Of a stretch of 51,091 nt of DNA, positions 1 through 9,215 are shown piece by piece. The stretch is from Pseudomonadota bacterium. GTDB lineage: Bacteria > Myxococcota_A > UBA796 > CAJQPC01. Numbering within the stretch: position 1 is the stretch's first letter; each line of letters begins with the position of its first letter. A program made the position numbers and the translations under genes. The notes under the pieces are model-generated. The model was given only the letters and a program-made list of their open reading frames with translations, was not told the DNA's origin and made no database searches. The stretch spans positions 1 through 51,091 of the forward strand of contig JAAESX010000248.1 of assembly GCA_024228935.1 (NCBI GenBank), read 5' to 3'.

Positions 1-27
1 GACCGGGGCTTTCACTGGAACAGGGGC
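1..27. repeat. 27-bp direct repeat, copy 1 (partial tRNA-Trp 3' end)
   Basis: This copy is identical to positions 70-96. Read on the minus strand, it holds the last bases of the tRNA-Trp acceptor stem plus the downstream flank. The bases just right of it (about 28-37) still show a degenerate GTTCAAG T-loop, so this is a remnant of a duplicated tRNA 3' end. It could be an old attachment-site scar or a simple tandem duplication. Confidence 0.75.
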
Positions 28-55
28 GGCTTGAACGCATGGCTGCCAGAGAAGG

Positions 56-81
56 AAAGCCCCGGTGGTGACCGGGGCTTT
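56..81 (-). terminator. hairpin terminator after tRNA-Trp
   Basis: A near-perfect inverted repeat (GAAAGCCCCGG ... CCGGGGCTTTC) lies directly downstream of the tRNA-Trp gene on the minus strand, and the 3' side is only modestly T-rich. It probably ends the uppP/tRNA-Trp transcript. Confidence 0.6.
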
Positions 82-96
82 CACTGGAACAGGGGC
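70..96. repeat. 27-bp direct repeat, copy 2 (tRNA-Trp 3' end)
   Basis: Identical to positions 1-27. It covers the last seven bases of the tRNA-Trp gene (90-96) and one arm of the downstream hairpin. A duplicated tRNA 3' end of this size resembles an integrase attachment site, but no integrase is visible in the window. Confidence 0.75.
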
Positions 97-162
97 ACTA
101 AGACTTGAACTCAGGACCTGCTGATTTGGAATCAGCTGCTCTACCAACTGAGCTATACCCCT
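90..162 (-). tRNA. trnW: tRNA-Trp (CCA anticodon)
   Basis: The reverse complement folds as a 73-nt cloverleaf. The acceptor stem is AGGGGTA/TGCCCCT with discriminator G, as expected for bacterial tRNA-Trp. The anticodon loop is TTCCAAA, giving CCA, and the T-loop is TTCAAGT. The 3' CCA is not encoded. It starts 14 nt downstream of the uppP stop codon and may share its transcript. Confidence 0.95.
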
Positions 163-176
163 CCAGCCGGCCGAAC

Positions 177-1001
177 CTATCCATGACCTCCGGGGGCGGC
201 AACCTCGAACCAGCCGAGGAGCCCTCCCGCCAGGCAGGCGATGGCCAGGGCCCAGACGTACCAGGCGAACTTGTCGAAGTTGCCGTCCTTGACGAGCTTC
301 ACCAGCAGGACGAGCGCGCCGTAGCCGCTGATCATGCTGGCCACGAAGCCGACGGCCAACGGAGTGAACACGACCTCGGCCCAGACCGCGTCCTTGGCCG
401 TCAGCACGAAGGCGCCGAGGATCGCCGGGATCGCGAGCAGGAAGCTGAAGCGTGCGGCGAACTCGCGGTCCATGCCCAGGAACAGCGCGATGGCGATGGT
501 CGTCCCGCTCCGGCTGATCCCGGGGGCGATGGCCAGGCCCTGGGCGATGCCGATGAGCAGCGCCTGCCAGTACAGCATCGACGCGGCGTTGGTCGCCCCC
601 TGCTTCGCGAAGCGCGTCGCGATGAGCAGGCAGCCGGTGACGGCGAAGGTCACCGCCAGGATCTGCGGCGAGTCGAACAGCGACTCGAACACGTCCTTCA
701 GCCCCAGGCCGATGACCGCGGTCGGCAGCGTCGCCAGTCCGACGAGCAGGATGAGCCGGGTCGCCGGACGCTCGGACAGGGCGCCCTTCTCGACGAACGG
801 GGCCCGCACCATCTCGAGGAGTGTGGCCCGGTAGAACCAGACCACCGGCAGCAGCGTGCCGATGTGGACGACCAGGTCGAAGAGGACCTCGTCGCCCGCG
901 ACGGGCAGGAACTCCTGGAAGAGGACCAGGTGTCCCGAGCTCGAGACGGGCAGGAACTCGGTCAGGCCCTGGACGATGCCCAGGATGAGCGCAGCGAACA
1001 T
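177..1001 (-). CDS. uppP: undecaprenyl-diphosphatase UppP (BacA family)
   Basis: Integral membrane phosphatase that converts undecaprenyl pyrophosphate to the monophosphate, recycling the lipid carrier of peptidoglycan and other envelope glycans and giving bacitracin tolerance. The 274-residue protein has the usual family length. Both family signatures are present: the N-terminal QGLTEFLPVSSSGHL segment (about residues 11-25), with the conserved Glu and Ser-rich loop, and PGISRSGTT near residue 160. Several hydrophobic segments span the rest. The ATG start has only a weak ribosome-binding site. It is 19 bp downstream of the small cytochrome c gene, so the two cytochromes and uppP may form one transcript. 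The stop codon is TAG. Confidence 0.95.
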   Translation of the reverse strand: MFAALILGIVQGLTEFLPVSSSGHLVLFQEFLPVAGDEVLFDLVVHIGTLLPVVWFYRATLLEMVRAPFVEKGALSERPATRLILLVGLATLPTAVIGLGLKDVFESLFDSPQILAVTFAVTGCLLIATRFAKQGATNAASMLYWQALLIGIAQGLAIAPGISRSGTTIAIALFLGMDREFAARFSFLLAIPAILGAFVLTAKDAVWAEVVFTPLAVGFVASMISGYGALVLLVKLVKDGNFDKFAWYVWALAIACLAGGLLGWFEVAAPGGHG

Positions 1002-1020
1002 GCCGCTCGCTTATCGCCCG

Positions 1021-1341
1021 CTACTCGTCGGCGGGAGCGAAGCCGCGCAGGTAGGCGATGACGTTCGCGACGTCGTCGTCCGAGAGCTGTGGGAACGGCG
1101 CCATCGGTGTGCCGGGCTTGCCGGTCTTGATGACCTTCTTGATGGCCGCGTTCTCCTTGCCGTCCCAGAACTCCGCCGCGGTGAAGTCGGTGGGCTTGGG
1201 GTCCAGCGCCATGGCGGCCGGGCCCTTGCCGTCGGCGGCCGTGCCGTGACAGGCCATGCAGTTCGCGGTGTAGACGGCCTTGCCCTTGTCGGCGTCGGCC
1301 GCATTCGCCGTGCCGGCGAGAAGGACGGGAAGCAGGAACAT
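1021..1341 (-). CDS. small periplasmic cytochrome c (class I, monohaem)
   Basis: A 106-residue electron carrier. An N-terminal signal peptide ends near TANA/AD (residues 11-16). A single CMACH haem site follows (Cys28, Cys31, His32). A Met in the GTPMAPFPQL segment near residue 80 is a plausible sixth ligand, and the C-terminal helix (DDDVANVIAYLRGF) is typical of class I cytochromes c. It lies 67 bp downstream of a second cytochrome gene and 19 bp upstream of uppP. Redox partner unknown: no oxidase or reductase genes are nearby, so it cannot be assigned to a specific chain. Confidence 0.9.
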   Translation of the reverse strand: MFLLPVLLAGTANAADADKGKAVYTANCMACHGTAADGKGPAAMALDPKPTDFTAAEFWDGKENAAIKKVIKTGKPGTPMAPFPQLSDDDVANVIAYLRGFAPADE

Positions 1342-1408
1342 GAGGACTCCGTCTCGGGGAGGGGCAGCATAGCCCGTGCTGCTGAGACTCCTCAGCCGCC
1401 CGGTCTAT

Positions 1409-1858
1409 TCAGATGGGGAGTCGCTTGGTCGGTTCCTCGACCTCTGGCTCGTCCAGGGGGCCGTCTTGCGGGGTCTCCTCGACCTCACCCTCGATCTCGT
1501 CGTCGATGGGCTCCTCAGGGGCCTTGTGCTCGGTCGGGTCTTCCTTCCCGTCCTCGAGGCGCTTCAGGTAGACGAGCACCCGGCGCGTCGTGGGCCGGTC
1601 GAGCTCTGTCGAGAACGCCGGCATGTCGCCGGTGCCGTGCTGGATCGTGTCGACCAGCGGATCCATCGCTTCGTAGTCGAGCTGGCCACGCAGGTCGGGG
1701 ACGTCGATGCCGAGCGCCTCGCCGGCGGGGCCATTCCCCGAGAGGTCGGCGCCGTGGCACTGCCAGCAGCTCTTGTCGTAGATCTCCTTGCCGACGATGT
1801 GGTCGGCAGGGCGCTTGCTCGGCTGGGCAGCGAACGCGACAGTGAGGAAGATCAGCAT
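1409..1858 (-). CDS. periplasmic cytochrome c with acidic tail
   Basis: A 149-residue monohaem cytochrome c. A short signal peptide (about residues 1-11) is followed by a CWQCH haem-binding site (Cys31, Cys34, His35), a GNGPAG loop, a likely axial Met in GTGDMPAF and a terminal helix (VLVYLKRLED). Beyond the cytochrome fold, about 35 residues are rich in Glu, Asp and Pro, an acidic tail not needed for haem binding that may mediate docking or anchoring. It is the first gene of a probable cytochrome-cytochrome-uppP unit. Family membership is clear but the physiological partner is unknown. Confidence 0.88.
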   Translation of the reverse strand: MLIFLTVAFAAQPSKRPADHIVGKEIYDKSCWQCHGADLSGNGPAGEALGIDVPDLRGQLDYEAMDPLVDTIQHGTGDMPAFSTELDRPTTRRVLVYLKRLEDGKEDPTEHKAPEEPIDDEIEGEVEETPQDGPLDEPEVEEPTKRLPI

Positions 1859-1901
1859 GGTGCCTCCCCTAACGCTTCGAGCGAGGGCCCAAGGAGTGCC
1901 A

Positions 1902-1930
1902 AACCCCCGAGAGCAAAGCTCCCGGGGGTT
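1902..1930 (-). terminator. terminator hairpin after tRNA-Asp
   Basis: A 13-bp inverted repeat with one mismatch (AACCCCCG... to ...CGGGGGTT, 3-nt loop) sits just beyond the 3' end of tRNA-Asp in the direction of transcription and before the cytochrome start. The T-tract is short. It likely separates the tRNA transcript from the cytochrome operon. Confidence 0.65.
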
Positions 1931-1932
1931 GA

Positions 1933-2009
<77 letters not shown>

Positions 2010-2050
2010 AGAATTGTCTCGGTCGGACGATGTTGCCATCGAACGCCCAA

Positions 2051-2122
2051 TGGGCAGAGCGGGGGTCGAACCCGCGACCAAGAGCTTGTAAAGCTCCTGC
2101 TCTCCCACTGAGCTATCCGCCC
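2051..2122 (-). tRNA. trnV: tRNA-Val (TAC anticodon)
   Basis: A 72-nt cloverleaf with acceptor GGGCGGA/TCTGCCC, discriminator A and anticodon loop TTTACAA (anticodon TAC). CCA is not encoded, unlike in the adjacent tRNA-Asp. A good promoter lies upstream at 2153-2182. Confidence 0.94.
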
Positions 2123-2152
2123 AAAGATCAGCGCTTCGTTTCGAAGCCCCCG

Positions 2153-2182
2153 CTTTCTAATTCCCGACCCCCAGAGTGTCAA
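2153..2182 (-). promoter_or_regulatory. sigma-70-type promoter for tRNA-Val/tRNA-Asp
   Basis: On the minus strand a perfect TTGACA (2177-2182) is followed after 18 bp by TAGAAA (2153-2158). The predicted start is about 20 nt before the tRNA-Val gene. The stretch between the hexamers is G-rich. Confidence 0.65.
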
Positions 2183-2229
2183 CACCCCAGTGGCCGGAAG
2201 GATCCAGCACACCGGGGTGATGAGAGGAA

Positions 2230-2247
2230 GGCCCTTCGAAAAGGGCC
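2230..2247 (-). terminator. terminator of the HU genes
   Basis: The stem GGCCCTT - TTCG - AAGGGCC has a stable TTCG tetraloop (minus-strand sense) and is followed by a T/C-rich run, just beyond the stop codon of the second HU gene. Confidence 0.65.
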
Positions 2248-2269
2248 CTCCCGACAGCGTCTCCGCTGA

Positions 2270-2551
2270 CTACTGCACGGCGTCCTTGAGCGTCTTGCCG
2301 CTCTTGAACTTCACGCCCTTGCTCGCGGGGATGTGCAGCGGCTCCTTCGTGCGCGGGTTGCGACCCGTGCGGGCAGCGCGCTCGGACACGGAGAACGTGC
2401 CGAAGCCGACGAGCGTGACCTTGTCGCCGTTGGCGAGGGCGCTCTTGATGCCGTTGGTGAGGGCGTTGAGGGCAGCCTCGGCCTCGGTCTTCTTGATGCC
2501 GGCCTCAGCAGCGATGTGGTTGACGAGGTCGGCCTTGGTGGTGGAAGCCAT
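2270..2551 (-). CDS. hup: HU-family DNA-binding protein (downstream copy)
   Basis: Nucleoid-associated protein that bends DNA non-specifically. The 93 residues match the HU length. Features are the N-terminal TKADLVNHIA helix, the core VTLVGFGTFSV, and the beta-arm consensus RTGRNPRT (about residues 55-62) with its intercalating Pro. The ATG at 2551 is preceded by GAAAGGA; a longer in-frame extension exists upstream but would run into the neighbouring HU gene and is rejected. It lies 46 bp downstream of a paralogous HU gene with the same length, so the two probably come from one transcript driven by the promoter at 2928-2956. The stop codon is TAG. Confidence 0.95.
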   Translation of the reverse strand: MASTTKADLVNHIAAEAGIKKTEAEAALNALTNGIKSALANGDKVTLVGFGTFSVSERAARTGRNPRTKEPLHIPASKGVKFKSGKTLKDAVQ

Positions 2552-2597
2552 GATGGTGTCCTTTCGGTGGCGGGTTGAGTTGAGGGTGAGAAGGCGT

Positions 2598-2879
2598 CTA
2601 CTTGACGGCTTCCTTGAGGGACTTGCCGGCCTTGAACCGCACGCCCTTGCTGGCGGCGATCTGGATGGGCTGGCGGGTACGGGGGTCGCGACCGGTGCGC
2701 GCGGCGCGCTCGGACACGGAGAACGTGCCGAAGCCGACGAGCGTGACCTTGCCGCCCGAAGAGAGGGCGCCCTGGACGCCACCGAGGGCAGCGGAGAGCG
2801 CCGCCTCGGCGCTGGTCTTCGTGATGCCCGCAGCGGAGGCCATCTGGTTGACGAGGTCTGCCTTGGTGACCGAAGCCAT
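2598..2879 (-). CDS. hup: HU-family DNA-binding protein (upstream copy)
   Basis: A second 93-residue HU protein, paralogous to its downstream neighbour. The core and arm are nearly the same (VTLVGFGTFSV, then RTGRDPRT). The dimerisation helices differ more: QMASAAGITKTSAEAAL here against HIAAEAGIKKTEAEAAL there. The ATG at 2879 has a GGGAGA ribosome-binding site. It is the first gene after a near-consensus promoter. Two HU subunits encoded in tandem suggest homo- and heterodimers, as for HupA/HupB in enterics, but the tandem layout points to local duplication. The stop codon is TAG. Confidence 0.95.
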   Translation of the reverse strand: MASVTKADLVNQMASAAGITKTSAEAALSAALGGVQGALSSGGKVTLVGFGTFSVSERAARTGRDPRTRQPIQIAASKGVRFKAGKSLKEAVK

Positions 2880-2927
2880 GTTGATCTCCCTTGAAACTAC
2901 GGTATGAGCCGATCTGGCACGTACGGA

Positions 2928-2956
2928 ATACCAACACGATCCCAGGGTCGTGTCAA
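2928..2956 (-). promoter_or_regulatory. sigma-70-type promoter of the tandem HU genes
   Basis: A perfect TTGACA (2951-2956), a 17-bp spacer and TGGTAT (2928-2933) lie on the minus strand, followed by a leader of about 40 nt before the first HU start codon. The spacing is ideal and there is no competing element in this intergenic region. Confidence 0.7.
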
Positions 2957-3102
2957 CAGGCCCCGGTCGTTTTCTGATCGGCTGCGGATCGGCCTCCAAC
3001 GCCGATTGACGGCGATCGAGCCGATTTGGATCATCCGGCGTGTCAAGACAAGCGCACCAATCCGCTGCAGCGGTTGGCTGCTAAGTTGCCGGTATCAAAG
3101 CT

Positions 3103-5487
3103 CTAAGAGCTGGTTTCGGCCGCTGGCGCTTGTCGGAAGAGGTCGTCGGGGTTGGTGATGGCGAGGGCCTCGGCAAGGACCTCGTCCATGTGCACAACCG
3201 TGAGGATCTCCAGCTTGTCCCTGACCACTCGCGGGATGTCTGCGAGGTCCGGTTCGTTGTCCTTCGGAACCAGCACGCGGCGCACGCCGGCGCGGTGGGC
3301 GGCCAGGAGCTTCTCTTTCAGGCCGCCGATGGGGCGGACCTTGCCGCGAAGCGTGATCTCCCCGGTCATCGCGATGTCCCTGCGGACGGCGATTCCTGTG
3401 ACCGCGCTCACGACCGCCGTGGCGATGGTGATGCCCGCGGACGGACCGTCGACCCCCCACAGCTCCGGCACGTGCACGTGGATGTCGAGCTCCTGGTAGA
3501 AGTCGGGCTTCAGTCCCAGGTTGGCCGAGCGGCTGCGGATGTACGTGATGGCGGCCTGGCTCGACTCCTGGAACACGTTGCCCAGCTGACCGGTGAGGGT
3601 CGTCTTGCCGTTGCCTCGGACTGCGGCGGCCTCGATGGGGACCATGACGCCGCCGGCGTTGGTCCAGGCGAGACCCTGGACGAACCCGATCTCGTCGCGC
3701 TCGCTGACCTTGCCGTAGCGGAACTTCGGCACGCCGAGCAGCTTCTCGACGTTCTTGCTCGTGACCTTGACCCGGGTGTCCTTGCCCTTGCGCACGACCC
3801 GCTTGGCGACCTTGCGGCAGATGGCCGCGACCTCGCGCTCGAGGTTCCGGACGCCGGCCTCCTTGGTGTACCGACGCACGACCTGGGTGGCGGCCTGCTG
3901 CGTGATGACCAGGTTCTCTTCGGTGATGCCGTGGTTCTCGAGCTGCTTCGGGATCAGGTACCGCCGGGCGATGGAGAGCTTCTCCTGCTCGGTGTACCCG
4001 GGGAGCCGGATGATCTCGAGGCGGTCCTGGAGCGGCGCCGGGATGCCGTGCAGGCTGTTCGCCGTGCAGATGAACATGACCTTGGACAGGTCGTAGTCCA
4101 GGTCCAGGTAGTGGTCGTTGAACGTCTCGTTCTGTTCGGGGTCGAGGACCTCGAGCAGGGCCGCGCTGGGGTCGCCGCGGAAGTCCGTCGACATCTTGTC
4201 GATCTCGTCGAGCAGGAAGACGGGATTGCCCGAGCCGGCCTTGCGGACGGCCTGGACCACCTTGCCGGGCATCGCGCCGATGTAGGTGCGTCGGTGACCG
4301 CGGATCTCAGCCTCGTCGCGGACGCCGCCAAGGGCCATGCGGACGAAGTGACGGTTGGTCGCCCGGGCGATGCTGCGGGCGAGCGACGTCTTGCCGACGC
4401 CGGGAGGTCCGACCAGGCAGAGGATGGGCCCGTTCATGCGCTCGACCAGCGAGGCCACGGCCAGGTACTCGAGGATGCGCTCCTTGATCTTGCGCAGCCC
4501 GTAGTGGTCCTCGTCGAGCACGCGAGCGGCCTGGACGATGTCGAGGCGGTCTTCGGTGAACTCGCCCCAGGGCAGGCTCAGCACCACGTCGACGTAGGTC
4601 CGGACGACGTTGGCCTCGGCCGACATCGGGCTCATGAGCTTGAGCTTGCGCAGCTCCTTGCCGAGCTTGCTCAGCGCCTCGGACGTCAGGTGCTTGTCGC
4701 GGATGCGGCTCTCGAGCTCCTGGAGCTCGTTCTTGAACTCGTCCTTCTCGCCCAGCTCCTTCTGGATCGCCTGCATCTGCTCGTTGAGGTAGTACTCCTT
4801 CTGGCTCTTCTCCATCTGCTTCTTGACCCGAGACTTGATCTTCTTCTCCACCTGGAGGATCTCGATCTCGGACTGCAGATGTTCGTAGATGCGCTCGAGG
4901 CGCCGCTTCGGGTCGGCCTCTTCGAGGAGTGACTGCTTCTCGGGCAGCTTGAAGGCGAGCTGGGCGACGAGCGTGTCGGCCAGCTTGCTGGGGTCGTCGA
5001 TCTGCTGGACGGTCAGCATCATCTCGGGCGGGATGCCTTGCGCGAGCTTCACGTACTGCTCGAACGCCTGGCGCACCGAGCGGATGAGCGCGTCGGTCTC
5101 GACGCTCTCGGCTTCGGGCTCGGCGAGCGGCTCGAGCTCGACCTGGAAGAAGTCCCGGGACTCGGTGTAGCGGACGACCTGGGCGCGGGTCTTGCCCTCG
5201 ACGAGCACCTTGACCGTGCCGTCCGGCAGCTTGAGCAGCTGGATGATGCTCGCGATGCAGCCGACCTCGTAGATGTCGCCCGGCGCCGGGTTGTTGGTCC
5301 GCGCCTCGCGTTGCGCGGCCAGGAAGAGCGTCTTGTCTCCTGCCTTGGCCGCGTTCAGCGTCGCGATGGACTTCTCTCGTCCCACGATGAGCGGGACGAC
5401 CATGTGGGGGAACACCACGAGATCGCGAAGCGGAAGCAGCGGCAGCACCGCCTTGGCGTTCCGCTCGCGTCGGTCCTTGAAGAACAT
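3103..5487 (-). CDS. lon: ATP-dependent serine protease Lon
   Basis: Cytosolic AAA+ protease that degrades misfolded and short-lived regulatory proteins. The protein is about 794 residues, the normal LonA length. The N-terminal substrate-binding domain opens with LPLLPLRDLVVFPH and a long coiled-coil region follows. The AAA module has a Walker A GPPGVGKTS and a Walker B VFLLDEIDK. The protease domain carries the catalytic Ser in GPSAG (near residue 683) and the catalytic Lys in GGLKEKLL about 43 residues later. I chose the ATG at 5487; an in-frame TTG at 5493 would add two residues. It is 53 bp downstream of clpX, completing tig-clpP-clpX-lon. Confidence 0.97.
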   Translation of the reverse strand: MFFKDRRERNAKAVLPLLPLRDLVVFPHMVVPLIVGREKSIATLNAAKAGDKTLFLAAQREARTNNPAPGDIYEVGCIASIIQLLKLPDGTVKVLVEGKTRAQVVRYTESRDFFQVELEPLAEPEAESVETDALIRSVRQAFEQYVKLAQGIPPEMMLTVQQIDDPSKLADTLVAQLAFKLPEKQSLLEEADPKRRLERIYEHLQSEIEILQVEKKIKSRVKKQMEKSQKEYYLNEQMQAIQKELGEKDEFKNELQELESRIRDKHLTSEALSKLGKELRKLKLMSPMSAEANVVRTYVDVVLSLPWGEFTEDRLDIVQAARVLDEDHYGLRKIKERILEYLAVASLVERMNGPILCLVGPPGVGKTSLARSIARATNRHFVRMALGGVRDEAEIRGHRRTYIGAMPGKVVQAVRKAGSGNPVFLLDEIDKMSTDFRGDPSAALLEVLDPEQNETFNDHYLDLDYDLSKVMFICTANSLHGIPAPLQDRLEIIRLPGYTEQEKLSIARRYLIPKQLENHGITEENLVITQQAATQVVRRYTKEAGVRNLEREVAAICRKVAKRVVRKGKDTRVKVTSKNVEKLLGVPKFRYGKVSERDEIGFVQGLAWTNAGGVMVPIEAAAVRGNGKTTLTGQLGNVFQESSQAAITYIRSRSANLGLKPDFYQELDIHVHVPELWGVDGPSAGITIATAVVSAVTGIAVRRDIAMTGEITLRGKVRPIGGLKEKLLAAHRAGVRRVLVPKDNEPDLADIPRVVRDKLEILTVVHMDEVLAEALAITNPDDLFRQAPAAETSS

Positions 5488-5540
5488 ACCCAAGGCCGGA
5501 TTCTACCCCTGGAGGGGGGCGGTCGTCTGGCAGGACCCTT

Positions 5541-6794
<1,254 letters not shown>

Positions 6795-6864
6795 GCGCGC
6801 CTCCTACCCGGGGGTTGCCTCGGGACGGACAGAGCCGCCCGAGGCTTGAGCATGATCGCGCGGA

Positions 6865-7434
6865 TCAGCCTTCGGTGTCTTCTTCCTCGGCTTCCAGGAC
6901 CTGGTCGATCAGGCCGTACTCCTTGGCCTCGTGGGCCCCGAGGAAGTAGTCGCGGTCGCTGTCGTTCTTGACCTTGTCGTAGTCCTGGCCGCTGTGCTTC
7001 GCGAGCACATGCGTGAGGACGTCCTTCCAGCGGAGGATCTCCTTGGCCGTGATCTCGATGTCCGAGGCCTGACCACGAGCACCGCCCAGGGGCTGGTGGA
7101 TCATGACGCGGGCGTTCGGCAGGATGCGGCGCTTGCCCTTCTCACCGGCGGCGAGGAGGACGGCGGCCATCGACGCGGCCTGGCCGATGCAGATCGTCGA
7201 CACGGGGGCCCGAATGAACTGCATCGTGTCGTAGATCGCCATGCCGGCGGTGACCGAGCCACCGGGGCTGTTGATGTACAGGAAGATGTCCTTCTCGGGG
7301 TCCTGGCTCTCCATGTAGAGCAGGTGGGCCACGACCTGGTTCGCGATCTCGTCGTTGATCTGCGTGCCGAGGAAGATGATGCGGTCTTCGTAGAGTCGCT
7401 CCCAGATGGAGCGGTAGCGTTCGAAGTCGGCCAA
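6865..7434 (-). CDS. clpP: ATP-dependent Clp protease proteolytic subunit ClpP
   Basis: Serine peptidase that forms the tetradecameric chamber partnered with ClpX. The 189-residue product has the complete triad: Ser88 in GQAASMAA, His113 in MIHQPLGG and Asp162. The spacings of 25 and 49 residues are the same as in the E. coli enzyme. Almost no propeptide precedes the mature fold. The start is a TTG at 7434 with a well-placed GGAGAG upstream; no ATG or GTG lies in frame before it. It heads clpP-clpX-lon, downstream of tig but separated from it by a strong terminator. Confidence 0.96.
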   Translation of the reverse strand: MADFERYRSIWERLYEDRIIFLGTQINDEIANQVVAHLLYMESQDPEKDIFLYINSPGGSVTAGMAIYDTMQFIRAPVSTICIGQAASMAAVLLAAGEKGKRRILPNARVMIHQPLGGARGQASDIEITAKEILRWKDVLTHVLAKHSGQDYDKVKNDSDRDYFLGAHEAKEYGLIDQVLEAEEEDTEG

Positions 7435-7580
7435 GTGGGGCTCTCCAGCGCGAAGGCGTCGAAAGATTAGGTTCCTTGCGCGCGGCCCGAGGGGTCCCCG
7501 CTGCGCCGGGCACGCAGTGCACGGGGCAGAAGCGGGGCGGCGACGCGCGCTCAGAAGAAAAGGGCTAACACCCGATCCAC

Positions 7581-7613
7581 AAAAGAAAAGGGCCGACAGT
7601 GATGTCGGCCCTT
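7581..7613 (-). terminator. rho-independent terminator of tig
   Basis: An 11-bp perfect stem (AAGGGCCGACA / TGTCGGCCCTT, 4-nt loop, 7588-7613) is followed on the minus strand by TTTTCTTTT. It sits about 35 nt beyond the tig stop codon, so clpP needs its own promoter within 7435-7580. I see no convincing promoter hexamers there. Confidence 0.88.
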
Positions 7614-7647
7614 GTGCCTTCGGCTGAAGGCGAACGGTTGTTGCGTC

Positions 7648-9171
7648 CTACGAGAGGAGCGCGACCAGCTCGTCCTTCTTCAGCTTGCTGTAGCCCTTGT
7701 GACCACGCTCCTTGGCGAGGGCCTTCAGGTCCTTGGCGCTCATGCTGGCCAGGTCCGGCGCATCGGCGGCGGGGGCAGCCTCGGCGGCTTCGGCGGCGGG
7801 CGCCTCTTCCTTCTTGGCCTTCTTCGCCTTCGCCTTCGCCTTCTTCTTGGCAGGCTTGGCGGGCTTCGCGGCCTTCTCCTCGGCGGGCTCGGCCTTGGCG
7901 ACGGGGGTGTCGCTCAGCTCGGCGTGCTCGAGCAGCCAGTCCAGCGTCTTCTCTTCGAGGAGACGGTCACGCAGGTCCTCGACCGCGTTCTCCTTGTGGA
8001 AGTAGCCGCGGATGGCCTCGACCTGCTGGCCGCGGAGCGTCGCGATCTCCTCGTACTTGGCCTCGAGGTCGGCGTCGGTCACCTCGATGGACTCGGCGGT
8101 GCTGACGTGCTCGAGGATGAGGCTCGCCTTGGCGGCGAACGTGGCGCGGCCTCGGTAGTCGGCCATCTCGGAGTCGGTGAACTGGATCCGCTTGGGGTCC
8201 TCGCCGCGGTACGCGCGCTGGACCTTGATCTCCTGGAGGAGGGCCTGCAGCTGCTGGTCGATGAGACCGGCGGGCGCCTCGAAGCTGTTGCTGTCGATGA
8301 GGGACTGCAGCAGGTTGGCCCGCGCCTGGTTCTTGGCGTTCTCGTCGATGCGGCCCTGGAGCTGCATCCGGATGGCCTCGCGCATGCCGACGGCGCCGCC
8401 CTCGTAGCCGAGCTCGCCCGCGACGTCGTCGCTGAGCTCGGGGGTCGTGTACGCCTGGATGCTGGTGACCTTGGCCTTCACGTCGGCGGTCTTGCCGGCG
8501 AGATCCTCGAGGCGGGCGTCGTCCGCGAACGTCACCTTCTTGAGCGTCTTGGCGCGACCCTTGGTCAGGCCGGCGAGCTCGGTGTCGAGGCCCTTGTAGT
8601 AGGTGTCGCCGCCGGTGTTGATCATCGTGCCGGGGTGCTCGTGCGCGGTCTCGCCGTCGATGGTGACGGTGAGCTCGACCAGCACGTGGTCGCCGGCCTC
8701 GACCTTCTTCCGGTCGACCTCGGCGAGGGCCTTCTGGCCTTCGAGGCGGGCCGTGATGTTCTGGTCGACGACCGAGTCCTCGACGGTGGCCGTCGGGAAG
8801 TGCACCGTCACACCCTTGTAGGCGCCGAGCTCGAGCTCCGGGCGGACCTCGAGGAGGATGCTGAACTCGAAGTCACGGCCGCGGGCCAGGGCGCCCTTGT
8901 CGACGGTCGGCTGACCGAAGAACTCCTCGGTGCTCGCGTGCTCACGGAAGTTCGAGTTGATGAGGTTGCTGGCGACCTCCTGCTCGATGCTCTTGCCGTA
9001 GCGCTGCTCCAGGACCTTGCGCGGGGCCTTGCCGGGACGGAAGCCGCGAAGCTTCACGTTCTTGGCCAGGCTCTTGTAGGCGCGGTCGAGCTCGCTCGTC
9101 ACCTGCTGGGCAGGGACGGTGAAGACGAGTTTCTTCTGGATGGGGCTGACCTGTTCGACCTGGTAGCTCAT
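7648..9171 (-). CDS. tig: trigger factor with Lys/Ala-rich tail and C-terminal HeH/Rho-N-like domain
   Basis: Ribosome-associated chaperone with peptidyl-prolyl isomerase activity. The N-terminal domain has the ribosome-docking GFRPGKAP signature (about residues 42-49), a PPIase domain lies around 155-245 and the helical chaperone arms follow to about residue 420. Trigger factors are normally about 430-450 residues; this one has 507. Residues 421-473 are Ala/Lys/Pro/Glu low complexity with a strongly basic core. The last about 34 residues (MSAKDLKALAKERG...KDELVALLS) resemble a helix-extended-loop-helix or Rho-N nucleic-acid-binding domain. The start is the ATG at 9171 with GAGGAAG upstream; the open frame continues through tRNA-Leu but that is not coding. 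Confidence 0.95.
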   Translation of the reverse strand: MSYQVEQVSPIQKKLVFTVPAQQVTSELDRAYKSLAKNVKLRGFRPGKAPRKVLEQRYGKSIEQEVASNLINSNFREHASTEEFFGQPTVDKGALARGRDFEFSILLEVRPELELGAYKGVTVHFPTATVEDSVVDQNITARLEGQKALAEVDRKKVEAGDHVLVELTVTIDGETAHEHPGTMINTGGDTYYKGLDTELAGLTKGRAKTLKKVTFADDARLEDLAGKTADVKAKVTSIQAYTTPELSDDVAGELGYEGGAVGMREAIRMQLQGRIDENAKNQARANLLQSLIDSNSFEAPAGLIDQQLQALLQEIKVQRAYRGEDPKRIQFTDSEMADYRGRATFAAKASLILEHVSTAESIEVTDADLEAKYEEIATLRGQQVEAIRGYFHKENAVEDLRDRLLEEKTLDWLLEHAELSDTPVAKAEPAEEKAAKPAKPAKKKAKAKAKKAKKEEAPAAEAAEAAPAADAPDLASMSAKDLKALAKERGHKGYSKLKKDELVALLS

Positions 9172-9215
9172 GAAGGCTTCCTCAAGTGTTCCGCGGTGCG
9201 TCTTGGAAGAGGGAG

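Noticed and set aside
3130..4932. A 600-codon plus-strand frame
   Set aside because: Antisense shadow of lon.
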